A model generated the notes under the pieces. That model worked only from the letters and a program-made list of their open reading frames with translations, made no database searches and had not been told where the DNA came from. A program made the position numbers and the translations under genes. Source: DAOUFU01 sp034429275 (GTDB lineage Bacteria > Chloroflexota > Anaerolineae > Aggregatilineales > Aggregatilineaceae). Taken from it: a stretch of 19,290 nt of DNA. Below, in pieces: positions 1 to 6,939 of this stretch; position 1 is the stretch's first letter; every line of letters starts with the position of its first letter. The DNA lies in the NCBI GenBank assembly GCA_034429275.1, contig DAOUFU010000243.1, positions 1 to 19,290 on the forward strand, in the 5' to 3' direction.

Positions 1-113
1 GGGATGCTGTCCACATCGATCCAGATGCGCGCGCCCATGCTGTCCAGGTCGGCGGCAAGGCGGCGCGCGAAGTCTTCATCGGTGCGGCTGTAACTGATGA
101 AAATCTGAACCAT
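1..113 (-). CDS. TIR-domain protein, N-terminal fragment (runs off window)
   Basis: Reading the minus strand from the ATG at 113 gives 37 full codons that look like the first beta strand, first helix and second strand of a TIR domain. The start is MVQIFISYSRTDEDFARRL, followed by an Asp-Leu-rich helix and then the strand RIWIDVDSI. The FISYSR-x-D signature at residues 5-12 and the W-x-D strand at 31-33 are typical of bacterial TIR_2 domains. Members of the family are either NAD-cleaving effectors (often antiviral) or signalling and scaffold modules. The catalytic Glu expected some 30-40 residues further on lies outside the window, so NADase activity cannot be judged. A purine-rich GGATGGAG precedes the ATG. 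The gene lies 33 bases downstream of the DMT-type gene on the same strand and could be co-transcribed with it. The fused C-terminal domain, which would decide the role, is not visible. Confidence 0.8.
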   Translation of the reverse strand, partial: MVQIFISYSRTDEDFARRLAADLDSMGARIWIDVDSI

Positions 114-146
114 GCCCGGCTTTCTCCATCCTCAAGGTTGGTGCGC

Positions 147-584
147 CTAACGCACGATCAGCCATACTCCCACATACAGCAGTGCTATTCCCAGCACCCG
201 GCCAACATCCAGTGGGCGGATCGCTGTTTCGAGCAGGCCGAAGTGATCAATGAGCAGGCTCATCATCAACTGGCCAGTGACGATCAAAAAGGTCATCATG
301 ACGACGCCCTGGCGCGGAATGATGTAAGTGGCAGCGGTGATCACCACCAACCCCAACGCGCCCGCGCCCAACGCATACCAGGGCACGCTGCGCCATTCGG
401 TCAGTTGCCCCCCGCGCTGAAAGACCAGCAGCAGCCCGGCAGCAACAGCGCCGCCCAGGTGGATGATAAAAACGCTTTCCAGCGATCCAAGCCGCTGGGC
501 AATAATGCTCGCCAGGGGAGACTGTACCCCGACCGCCACTCCACCCAGCAGCCCTAACAGGATGACCACTACAAGTACGGGCAT
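147..584 (-). CDS. DMT/YdcZ (DUF606)-type small membrane protein
   Basis: This 145-residue, very hydrophobic protein has about four to five membrane segments. The first begins at residue 2 with a glycine-rich GLLGGVAVGVQSPLA stretch, which is typical of the YdcZ/DUF606 branch of the drug/metabolite transporter superfamily. That family is usually about 140 residues long and acts as half-size integral membrane proteins. The substrate is unknown. The frame stays open further upstream, to about 728, but that extension is polar and Arg-rich and unlike the family. I therefore chose the ATG at 584, which places the first hydrophobic helix at the N-terminus. The ribosome binding site is weak. The gene is divergent from the S1-domain gene and co-directional with the TIR gene. 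Confidence 0.75.
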   Translation of the reverse strand: MPVLVVVILLGLLGGVAVGVQSPLASIIAQRLGSLESVFIIHLGGAVAAGLLLVFQRGGQLTEWRSVPWYALGAGALGLVVITAATYIIPRQGVVMMTFLIVTGQLMMSLLIDHFGLLETAIRPLDVGRVLGIALLYVGVWLIVR

Positions 585-734
585 AAGTTTTGTCCGATTT
601 CCCAGGTTGTTTGCGATGTTCACTGCCAGCAAAACTACGTCGATGATTGTACCTTGTTTGCCGCGACTCTGCGTTTGACGTGAGTCACTTCTCGCGCGAT
701 GGTGGAAGTTCGCAGCAAAATGTGTCACAATGGT

Positions 735-763
735 TTGATCAGAAGCCTATCCGTGTGTATAAT
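735..763 (+). promoter_or_regulatory. Sigma-70-type promoter for the S1-domain gene
   Basis: TTGATC (735-740) and a perfect TATAAT (758-763) are separated by 17 bases, close to the housekeeping consensus. Transcription would start near 770, about 30 bases before the ATG at 800. A 9-base palindrome, TGTGTCACA (721-729), sits just upstream of the -35 and could be a regulator site, but it is short. Confidence 0.7.
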
Positions 764-799
764 GCCCCTGCACCCTGAGTACCCGGAGAACGAGAGTCC

Positions 800-2242
800 A
801 TGGAGTCCAATACCCAGCACCCCGGCGATGACATGGTTGAAGAAACCCTGCCGGTTGCCGAACACACTTCCGCCGATGAGTCTTTGACGCCTGAAGCGTC
901 GGCGGACGCCAGTATCCCTCAGGCGGAATTGACGGAAACGGATGAGATGCTGCCGGGTGATGAAGTTCTGGCAGCGGTCGAGGCTTCATCCGAGAACGGA
1001 ACAGGTGAGGCCGGTGATGAATCATCCACCGAAGCTGCTCCTGAAGCGGTTGAACAACCCCCGGCGCGGTTCAAAGCGCGTGATATCGTGGAGGGTATTG
1101 TGGTCGATACCAGCCCGACCGAGGTTTTAATCGACCTGGGCGAGGGCGTCATCGGCGTTGTAGACAGCCGCGAGTTGGAACGCATGGACCACAGTGCTCT
1201 GGAAGCGCTCGAAGTGGGAAAAACAGTCACTGCCTATGTGCTGAAGGTGCGCGGATCGGACCAGCGCCCGGTGTTGTCGCTGGCCCGCGCCGAAGAAGAA
1301 AGCAACTGGCGTCTGGCCGAGCAGCACTATGCCAGCCAGGAAGTCTACTTCAGCAAAGTGGCTGGCTATAACAAGGGCGGCTTGATCGTGCGGTTCGGCA
1401 AAGTGCGTGGGTTTGTCCCGGCCAGCCAGGTTAGCCGTGAGCGCCAGCGCCAGATGAGCGGCTCCAGCCCGGAAGAACGCTGGGGCGCGATGGTGGGGGA
1501 CGACATCGCTGTGAAGGTCGTCGAGATCGACCGTGCGCGCAACCGCCTGATTCTCTCGGAACGCGCGGCTGCCCGCGAATGGCGCGAGCAGCAAAAAGCG
1601 CGCTTGCTGAGCGAGCTTCGAGTGGGTGAAGTGCGCAAAGGCCGCGTGATCAGCCTGGCCGATTTTGGCGCGTTCATCGATATCGGCGGCGCGGACGGCC
1701 TGGTTCACCTCACCGAGATGTCGTGGCAGCATGTCACGCACCCGCGCGAGGTGCTCGAAGTGGGGCAGGAAGTCGAAGTCACCATCATCAATATTGATCC
1801 AGAGCGTAAGCGCATCGGGTTGAGCCTGAAGCAGCAGGCGGATGATCCCTGGCAGCAGGTCGTGGCTGGTTATTCGGTGGGCCAGCTGGTGCAGGCCACG
1901 GTGACCAAGCTGACCAAATTCGGTGCATTTGCCCGGTTGGTGGATGCGCCCGAAGTCGAGGGCTTGATCCATATCTCCGAGCTGGCCGATTACCGCGTCA
2001 GCCACCCGCGCGAAGTCGTCCTGGTGGGCGATGTGCTCACGCTGCGCATTGTCAAAATCAATGCCGAGCAGCGCCGTCTGGGCCTGAGCCTGCGGCAGGT
2101 CGATTCAGCCCGGTTCATGGACCAGGACTGGGGCGCGCTCATTGACGAGTATGAAGCAGCCGAAGCAGCCAGGGCCGAGGAAGAATCCGAAGAGTCCGAG
2201 GATGCTGCTGGCGATGCGGGCAGCACAGACGAAAACGCCTGA
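800..2242 (+). CDS. S1-domain RNA-binding protein (30S ribosomal protein S1-like)
   Basis: The 480-residue protein has four S1 (OB-fold) repeats at about residues 93-163, 180-254, 273-346 and 359-433. The third and fourth are the most canonical, with FGAFIDIGGADGLVHLTEMS and FGAFARLVDAPEVEGLIHIS followed by the usual SHPREV and GLSL elements. The repeats are flanked by an acidic, Ser/Ala/Glu-rich N-terminus (1-90) and an acidic C-terminal tail (440-480). Proteins of this type hold mRNA on the 30S subunit or act as general RNA-binding factors. Escherichia coli S1 has six repeats, and four-repeat versions are common in other phyla. The ATG at 800 is preceded by a GGAG-like sequence (785-788) and a good promoter, and a hairpin follows the stop. 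Repeats 1 and 2 are degenerate, so the exact role (true S1 or an S1-like paralogue) is less certain than the fold. Confidence 0.88.
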   Translation: MESNTQHPGDDMVEETLPVAEHTSADESLTPEASADASIPQAELTETDEMLPGDEVLAAVEASSENGTGEAGDESSTEAAPEAVEQPPARFKARDIVEGIVVDTSPTEVLIDLGEGVIGVVDSRELERMDHSALEALEVGKTVTAYVLKVRGSDQRPVLSLARAEEESNWRLAEQHYASQEVYFSKVAGYNKGGLIVRFGKVRGFVPASQVSRERQRQMSGSSPEERWGAMVGDDIAVKVVEIDRARNRLILSERAAAREWREQQKARLLSELRVGEVRKGRVISLADFGAFIDIGGADGLVHLTEMSWQHVTHPREVLEVGQEVEVTIINIDPERKRIGLSLKQQADDPWQQVVAGYSVGQLVQATVTKLTKFGAFARLVDAPEVEGLIHISELADYRVSHPREVVLVGDVLTLRIVKINAEQRRLGLSLRQVDSARFMDQDWGALIDEYEAAEAARAEEESEESEDAAGDAGSTDENA

Positions 2243-2275
2243 ACCCCTGGCCAAGATTCAGGACAACGATGACGA

Positions 2276-2307
2276 CAAGGCCCTATTCTCCAGGAGATGG
2301 GGCCTTG
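2276..2307 (+). terminator. Hairpin after the S1-domain gene, probable terminator
   Basis: CAAGGCCC (2276-2283) pairs perfectly with GGGCCTTG (2300-2307). An inner TCTC/GAGA pair can extend the stem. It lies 34 bases after the stop codon. The following sequence is only moderately T-rich (TGTATTG), so termination may be partial. Confidence 0.5.
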
Positions 2308-2308
2308 T

Positions 2309-2322
2309 GTATTGCTCAATAC
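2309..2322. repeat. Palindrome GTATTG-CT-CAATAC (possible operator)
   Basis: This is a perfect 6+6 inverted repeat with a 2-base centre, just beyond the S1 terminator hairpin. The same arms recur in the opposite order at 2511-2532, which makes a protein-binding site more plausible. As RNA it could also fold with a 4-base loop. Confidence 0.45.
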
Positions 2323-2362
2323 CATAAATTGCCCCAAATCCCAAATACGCTCATTTTTGGCG

Positions 2363-2442
2363 GCGGGTTTTCCCGCATGTGCTAAAATTGAGTCAGGCGA
2401 AGTGGTTTTCGCCCCGAATTTTGAGCATGAATATTGTCATGC
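2363..2442. repeat. Three successive perfect dyads in the clpC leader
   Basis: Three inverted repeats follow one another: GCGGG-TTTT-CCCGC (2363-2376), GGCGAA-N6-TTCGCC (2396-2413) and GCATGA-ATATTG-TCATGC (2425-2442). Each has perfect arms of 5 or 6 bases. They could be binding sites or small RNA hairpins, depending on where transcription starts. Confidence 0.4.
2383..2388 (+). promoter_or_regulatory. Candidate extended -10 element upstream of clpC
   Basis: TAAAAT at 2383-2388 is preceded by TGC, giving the TGn-TAnAAT pattern of an extended -10 that does not need a good -35. No convincing -35 is found at the right distance. Confidence 0.3.
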
Positions 2443-2508
2443 AACCGCGCCCAATGTTTTTAATCAAATTATGATGAAATTCAGTGGTTAAAGTACGCCC
2501 GGCTCATC

Positions 2509-2532
2509 TACAATACTAGATCAATCGTATTG
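2509..2532 (+). promoter_or_regulatory. Candidate -10 element overlapped by a CAATAC/GTATTG dyad
   Basis: TACAAT (2509-2514) resembles a -10 box, though the -35 region is weak (TGGTTA at 18 bases). It overlaps CAATAC (2511-2516), which pairs with GTATTG (2527-2532) across 10 bases. A protein bound to the dyad would cover the -10 and the transcription start, the geometry of a repressor site. The ClpC start codon is about 100 bases downstream. Confidence 0.4.
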
Positions 2533-2628
2533 AAGTCCTGAGTCCTCCGTATTCGCCCTGGTACCCGTTGTGGGCATATCGTAGAGTGGTTGGTTATCCA
2601 TAGGCGGGATGAGGAGAGACTGCAACCA

Positions 2629-5154
2629 ATGCCGAATAAGATGGAGCGCTTCACTCAACGCGCACGCCGCGTATTGAGCCTCGCTCAAGAAGAAGCCGAG
2701 CGGATGCAGCATAGCCAAATTGGGACGGAGCACCTGCTGCTCGGCCTGATGCGGGAAGATGGGGGTGTGGCCGGGCGCGTTCTGCGCGAACTGGGGCTGC
2801 GCCAGAATCAAGTGGAACAAATCATTGAGCGCCTGACCAGCGCAAACAAGCGTCCGGGCGTGACTCGGATGGACCTGTCTCCGGCGACCAAGCGGGTGCT
2901 GGAACTGGCCGTCGATGAGGCGCGGCGGATGGGTCATCATTACATCGGTACCGAGCACTTGCTGCTGGGCCTGGTGCGGCACAATGAAGGCGTGGCTATG
3001 GAGGTCTTCAAGGAGCTGCGGATCAGCCCTGAGGAGATTCGTCGCCAGACTCGCCGCGAGCTGCAGGACAATCCGCTGCAATCGGCGCGCCGCCCGGCCT
3101 CGGAGACGCCGCCGGAGCATCTTGAGCGGCCTGAACGCACACAGCGTAATCCCAATGCCAAGACTCCGCAGCTTGATCAACTGGCTACCGACCTGACCGC
3201 CCTCGCCGAGGAAGGCAAGCTCGACCCGGTGATCGGTCGCCAGATGGAGATCGAGCGCGTGATCCAGATTCTCAGCCGCCGCCAGAAGAACAACCCGGCG
3301 CTGATCGGTGAGCCGGGCGTGGGCAAGACGGCGATCGTCGAGGGACTGGCCCAGCGCATCGTCAACCGCGATGCGCCCGCTCCGCTGCTGGGCAAGCGTG
3401 TGCTTCAGCTCGATGTCGGCTCGCTGGTGGCGGGCACGATGTATCGCGGCCAGTTTGAGGAACGACTCAAGCGAGTGATTGAAGAACTCAAACAATCCGA
3501 CAGTATCCTGTTCATTGACGAAGTCCACATGCTGGTGGGGGCCGGGTCGGCGGGCAGTAGCGTGGATGCCGCCAACATCCTGAAGCCGGCGCTCTCGCGC
3601 GGTGAGCTTCAATGCATCGGGGCCACGACGCTGGATGAGTACCGCCGCCACATCGAAAACGATGCGGCCCTGGAACGCCGTTTCCAGAAGGTGATGATCG
3701 AAGAGCCGTCCATCGAGGAGACGATCAACATCCTGCACGGCATTCGTGAACCGTATGAACAGCACCACAACCTCGAAATCAGCGACGAGGCCATCGATGC
3801 AGCCGCCAACCTCTCGGCGCGCTATGTGCCGGACCGCTTCCTGCCCGACAAGGCCATCGACCTGATCGACGAAGGCTCAAGCCGCGTGCGAATGTATAAG
3901 TCGCCGGAGTCCTCGGCGGTCAAGCGGTTGGTGGCCCGGCTTGAGGCTGCGCGCGAAGACCTGGAGGCGATGGGATCGGAGCTTTCAGAAGAACAGCGCG
4001 CCAGCCTGCAAGAACGGGTGCAGGAGCTTGAAGCCGAATATCAGACCTTTGCTCAGCACTGGAATCCTGATACTGGCCGTGCCCGGCTGACCGCCGAAGA
4101 TGTGGCGGAAGTGGTCGGCATGTGGACCGGAATCCCGGTCACGACCATCGCCCAGGAAGAATCCGAGCGCCTGCTGCACATGGAAGAGGAACTGCACAAG
4201 CGCATCGTAGGGCAGAACGAAGCCATCGAGGCCATCAGCAAGGCGGTTCGCCGCGCGCGTGCCGGTCTGAAGGACCCCCGCCGCCCGATCGGGTCATTTA
4301 TCTTCCTGGGGCCGACGGGCGTGGGCAAAACTGAATTGACCAAAGTGCTGGCCGAGTTCATGTTCGGCAGCGAAGATGCCCTGATTCAGCTCGATATGAG
4401 CGAATTCATGGAACGGCACACTGTCGCGCGACTGACGGGTGCGCCGCCCGGCTACGTGGGGTATGAAGATGCCGGTCAGCTCACCGAAGCACTGCGTCGC
4501 CGTCCCTATAGCATCGTTGTCTTCGACGAGATCGAAAAAGCGCACCCGGAAACCTTCAACATGCTGCTGCAAATCATGGAAGAAGGTCATCTCTCGGATG
4601 CGCGTGGGCGTCGGGTGGATTTCCGCAACGCGATCATCATCATGACCAGCAACATCGGTGCGGAGATGATCAAGAAGGGCACGACCCTGGGCTTCGACCT
4701 GCCCACCGAAGAGGCAGTGACGCGCGAGCAAGAATATAACGAGATGCGCAAAAACGTCATGGAGAGCCTGCGCCGTGCCTTCCGGCCCGAATTCTTGAAC
4801 CGGGTGGACGCAACCATCGTCTTCCGCGCGCTGACCAGGGAGGAGATCAAAGAGATCGTGGACCTGGAACTGCGCAAGGTCAACGAACGCCTGGCCGAGC
4901 GGGCCATGAGCCTGACAGCGACCGAAGCGGCGCGCGCTTACCTGGCGGAAGAAGGCTATGACGCCGATTTTGGCGCGCGGCCTCTGCGGCGGTTGATCAC
5001 GAACGTGGTCGAGGACAGGCTCTCGGACGTGATCCTCTCCGGCGAGATCAAGCTGGGCAGCACGGTGCTGATCGACTATGACCCGGAGAAGAAGGAGATC
5101 GTCTTCTCTGAGCTGCGGCCCGAACAGCAGGAACAAGAGGGGCAGCCGGCTTGA
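2629..5154 (+). CDS. clpC: ATP-dependent Clp protease ATP-binding subunit ClpC
   Basis: This is a full-length class I Hsp100 unfoldase of 841 residues. It forms hexamers that unfold substrates and feed them to ClpP. In order it has two Clp_N repeats (about 6-145, each with the GTEHLLLGL motif), AAA+ domain 1 (Walker A GEPGVGKT 227-234, Walker B ILFIDE 293-298), a short middle domain (about 430-480), AAA+ domain 2 (Walker A GPTGVGKT 561-568, Walker B VVFDE 630-634) and sensor 2 GARPLRR (782-788). LGF at 687-689 matches the ClpP-docking loop. I chose the ATG at 2629 because GAGGAGA (2611-2617) lies 11 bases upstream and because the family starts just before the RFTQRARR motif. An ATG at 2641 is possible. 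The middle domain lacks the usual UVR signature. No ctsR or mcsAB genes are adjacent. Confidence 0.95.
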   Translation: MPNKMERFTQRARRVLSLAQEEAERMQHSQIGTEHLLLGLMREDGGVAGRVLRELGLRQNQVEQIIERLTSANKRPGVTRMDLSPATKRVLELAVDEARRMGHHYIGTEHLLLGLVRHNEGVAMEVFKELRISPEEIRRQTRRELQDNPLQSARRPASETPPEHLERPERTQRNPNAKTPQLDQLATDLTALAEEGKLDPVIGRQMEIERVIQILSRRQKNNPALIGEPGVGKTAIVEGLAQRIVNRDAPAPLLGKRVLQLDVGSLVAGTMYRGQFEERLKRVIEELKQSDSILFIDEVHMLVGAGSAGSSVDAANILKPALSRGELQCIGATTLDEYRRHIENDAALERRFQKVMIEEPSIEETINILHGIREPYEQHHNLEISDEAIDAAANLSARYVPDRFLPDKAIDLIDEGSSRVRMYKSPESSAVKRLVARLEAAREDLEAMGSELSEEQRASLQERVQELEAEYQTFAQHWNPDTGRARLTAEDVAEVVGMWTGIPVTTIAQEESERLLHMEEELHKRIVGQNEAIEAISKAVRRARAGLKDPRRPIGSFIFLGPTGVGKTELTKVLAEFMFGSEDALIQLDMSEFMERHTVARLTGAPPGYVGYEDAGQLTEALRRRPYSIVVFDEIEKAHPETFNMLLQIMEEGHLSDARGRRVDFRNAIIIMTSNIGAEMIKKGTTLGFDLPTEEAVTREQEYNEMRKNVMESLRRAFRPEFLNRVDATIVFRALTREEIKEIVDLELRKVNERLAERAMSLTATEAARAYLAEEGYDADFGARPLRRLITNVVEDRLSDVILSGEIKLGSTVLIDYDPEKKEIVFSELRPEQQEQEGQPA

Positions 5155-5181
5155 GCTGAGCCGGTGAATATGGAACAAACG

Positions 5182-5216
5182 AGGCGGTTTCTCAAAGGCG
5201 AGAGGCCGCCTTTTTT
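5182..5216 (+). terminator. Rho-independent terminator after clpC
   Basis: AGGCGGTTTCTC (5182-5193) pairs with GAGAGGCCGCCT (5200-5211), including two G-U pairs, across a 6-base loop. It is followed at once by six T residues (5211-5216). It lies 28 bases after the clpC stop. Confidence 0.9.
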
Positions 5217-5330
5217 GTTCTGCCATGTGCGGAGGGAGGCAGAAGAACCCCGCTGCTACCCAACTGCTCAAAATCGTCTATTATTGGAGCAAGAGGTCTG
5301 GATGGTGGTGTGGAACGGAGAGCCGTCAGG

Positions 5331-5693
5331 ATGGCCCATTCGGTGCTGGTCGTAGAGGACGACGCAGAGCTACGCAAACTTTACTCAGTCATTTTGGAAA
5401 ATGCAGGTTATACCGTCTATCAAGCTGCGAACGGGGCAGAGGCGATCCAGTTTGTCATGGGGCAGACTCCCCATGCTATCATCTGCGATATGCTGATGCC
5501 GATGCTGGGCGGAGAAGCGTTTTTGCACCAGATTCGCCAGCTTCCCGCGCTGCGCAAGACGCGCCTGATCGTAGTGACCGCCTACCCGCGCTTTGAGATG
5601 ATTACCGACAACCTGAATATCGACCGTTTTCTGGTCAAGCCGGTCAACGCGGAAACTTTGCTGGCAACTCTTGCCGATGTGCTCGACAACTGA
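5331..5693 (+). CDS. Single-domain response regulator (CheY-like receiver)
   Basis: The 120-residue protein consists only of a receiver domain. Visible are the acidic pair after the first strand (VLVVEDD, Asp10/Asp11), the phospho-acceptor Asp53 in IICDMLMP, Thr83 in LIVVTAY and Lys103 in FLVKPV, so all phosphotransfer residues are present. There is no output domain, so it would act by protein-protein contact or as a phosphorelay intermediate. No histidine kinase is in the window. I chose the ATG at 5331 because GGAG (5317-5320) is 10 bases upstream and the domain begins at once. A longer in-frame start at 5310 adds only a few non-conserved residues. A TATTAT at 5279-5284 may be its -10 box, but no -35 is evident. 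The next gene starts 16 bases after the stop and is probably co-transcribed. Confidence 0.9.
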   Translation: MAHSVLVVEDDAELRKLYSVILENAGYTVYQAANGAEAIQFVMGQTPHAIICDMLMPMLGGEAFLHQIRQLPALRKTRLIVVTAYPRFEMITDNLNIDRFLVKPVNAETLLATLADVLDN

Positions 5694-5709
5694 TTCGAGG
5701 CTGTAGGTC

Positions 5710-6810
5710 ATGCGACATGCAGTTACCTTCGTTTTGTGCGCCCTGACAGCGGTCGTCGCAGCGGGTGGGGTGTGGCACCGGGTGGGCGCTGACCCTGTGA
5801 TCCAATCGACTCCACCGGCGGCAGCCCAGGCAGTTATCGTCGTGGACCGTGCCATCGTGTTCCCTGCACCGGATCGCATGGCTGCGCCGCTGAGTTACCT
5901 CTATGAGCGTGAACGCACCCCTGTTTTTGGCCAGACCGCCGATGGGGTGTGGCTGCTCACCCAGGTGGAAGGCGTGCAGGGCTGGATACTGCGAGCGCAG
6001 GTGGAGCTGGAGGGCGATCCTGCTCAGATTCCTGTCGTGACGGGATCGGGCGTTGTGCCGGGTATCATCGCGCCCACCCTGACCTTCACCCCGTTTCCCA
6101 CCCGGCCAGGCGGGGCTGCTGTGACCGGCGCACCGCCTACGCGTACGCCACTGCCCACGCGGACTCCTGCCCCGCTGGTGGTGTTCACCCCCACTATGCG
6201 TCCTTCTGCGACAGCAACACCGGCGGCTTCTGCCATGACGCCAACACCCGGCAGCGAGTCTTTGCCTTTGCCCACCCTTGCCGCCGAAATGCCCGTGCTG
6301 CCCGGCGATCCGCCGCCCATTTCGATCACGCTGCCGGAGGGATGGAACAGTATCGACATAGTCGTCCCTTACCGCACCTTCGATAACGACACGGTTCGCG
6401 ACGTGCCGCTGACGATCTATTTTGGGACACTGCCGGATGGCTCGCGCGGGTTCATTTATCTCTACTGGGGATTTCCTAACACCGTCAGCCTGGCTACCGG
6501 CGAATATAACCTTTGGGCAGATGGCGCGCAGATTCTGCGTTTCTCCCTGGTAGGCTCGGACTGCAACCTGGGCGTTTATGACCAGCGCACGTTTCCTGTT
6601 GGCGATCAAGAAGGGGTTGGTGCGTTCTATCAGGCCGCCGACTGCCCCGATGAGCCGGACACGGCAGGATGGTTTTCCGTCATGCGGATGTATGATGGGG
6701 GATTTGCCTTCTTTGTGGCGGTCGAACCCCCGGAAGCGCTGACGACTCAGCGCGATTTTATCCAGCAGGTGTTGGATACTGTCGAATTCATCCCGCCCGA
6801 TACGCCATGA
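5710..6810 (+). CDS. Secreted protein: SH3-like domain, Thr/Pro linker, unknown C-terminal domain
   Basis: The 366-residue protein begins with a hydrophobic export or anchor segment (about 4-20). Residues 42-98 look like a bacterial SH3 (SH3b) domain, with the pattern VVDRAIVFPAP, then GVWLLTQVEGVQGWI. Next comes a Thr/Pro-rich low-complexity linker (about 115-200, with TRTPLPTRTPAP), as often seen in exported Chloroflexota proteins. The C-terminal domain (about 205-362) is beta-rich and has two cysteines (285 and 312) that could form a disulfide outside the cytoplasm. I do not recognise this domain. SH3b domains often bind cell-wall or surface polymers, so an envelope role is likely but inferred. 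GAGG at 5697-5700, 9 bases upstream, supports the ATG at 5710. It follows the response regulator by 16 bases. Confidence 0.75.
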   Translation: MRHAVTFVLCALTAVVAAGGVWHRVGADPVIQSTPPAAAQAVIVVDRAIVFPAPDRMAAPLSYLYERERTPVFGQTADGVWLLTQVEGVQGWILRAQVELEGDPAQIPVVTGSGVVPGIIAPTLTFTPFPTRPGGAAVTGAPPTRTPLPTRTPAPLVVFTPTMRPSATATPAASAMTPTPGSESLPLPTLAAEMPVLPGDPPPISITLPEGWNSIDIVVPYRTFDNDTVRDVPLTIYFGTLPDGSRGFIYLYWGFPNTVSLATGEYNLWADGAQILRFSLVGSDCNLGVYDQRTFPVGDQEGVGAFYQAADCPDEPDTAGWFSVMRMYDGGFAFFVAVEPPEALTTQRDFIQQVLDTVEFIPPDTP

Positions 6811-6839
6811 CCGTCGGGCTTCGGTCCTTTGCTCACGGC

Positions 6840-6870
6840 CCCCGGCCAACTTCGCCCTTGACCGCCGGGG
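6840..6870 (+). terminator. GC-rich hairpin between the SH3-like gene and the exonuclease gene
   Basis: CCCCGGC (6840-6846) pairs with GCCGGGG (6864-6870) across a 17-base loop. No T-run follows, so it is a weak terminator candidate at best and could instead be part of the downstream leader. It starts 30 bases after the preceding stop. Confidence 0.25.
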
Positions 6871-6939
6871 CGGATTTAAGGTAAGGTTTGTCGATTGGTT
6901 GTTGGGGTGTCATTCGACGGCGGAGTTTATTCGGGCTTT

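Larger units (their letters stand above)
2243..2628. other. 386-base intergenic spacer upstream of clpC
   Basis: No coding region is supported here. The stretch from about 2310 to 2530 is clearly richer in A and T than the flanking genes. It holds the S1 terminator hairpin, five perfect inverted repeats, and candidate -10 elements at 2383-2388 (TAAAAT, preceded by TGC as in an extended -10) and 2509-2514 (TACAAT). The length, AT-richness and density of dyads suggest the control region of clpC. The classical CIRCE heat-shock element (TTAGCACTC-N9-GAGTGCTAA) is not present. Confidence 0.6.

Noticed and set aside
646..651. TACAAT on the minus strand as promoter for the DMT-type gene
   Set aside because: No -35 is found at 16-18 bases, and a lone hexamer is too common to support a promoter.
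1127..2005. Antisense open frame over the S1-domain gene
   Set aside because: The S1 repeats on the plus strand are unambiguous, and the antisense product matches nothing.
2243..2628. CIRCE/HrcA heat-shock operator upstream of clpC
   Set aside because: I looked for TTAGCACTC-N9-GAGTGCTAA and found no match. Only GTGCTAA-like fragments occur.
2521..3768. Long open frame antisense to clpC
   Set aside because: It lies wholly across a certain clpC gene, is rich in His, Gln, Arg and Leu in the way antisense frames of GC-rich genes are, and shows no domain.
4294..5271. Second long antisense open frame over clpC
   Set aside because: It is the complement of the clpC AAA+ domain 2 region and has no recognisable motif or start signal.
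6811..6939. Possible HEARO/omega RNA upstream of the PLMP-like gene
   Set aside because: Only about 130 bases are free, and beyond one GC hairpin I cannot recognise the conserved structure, so I do not call it. It is left as a check under the fusion finding.
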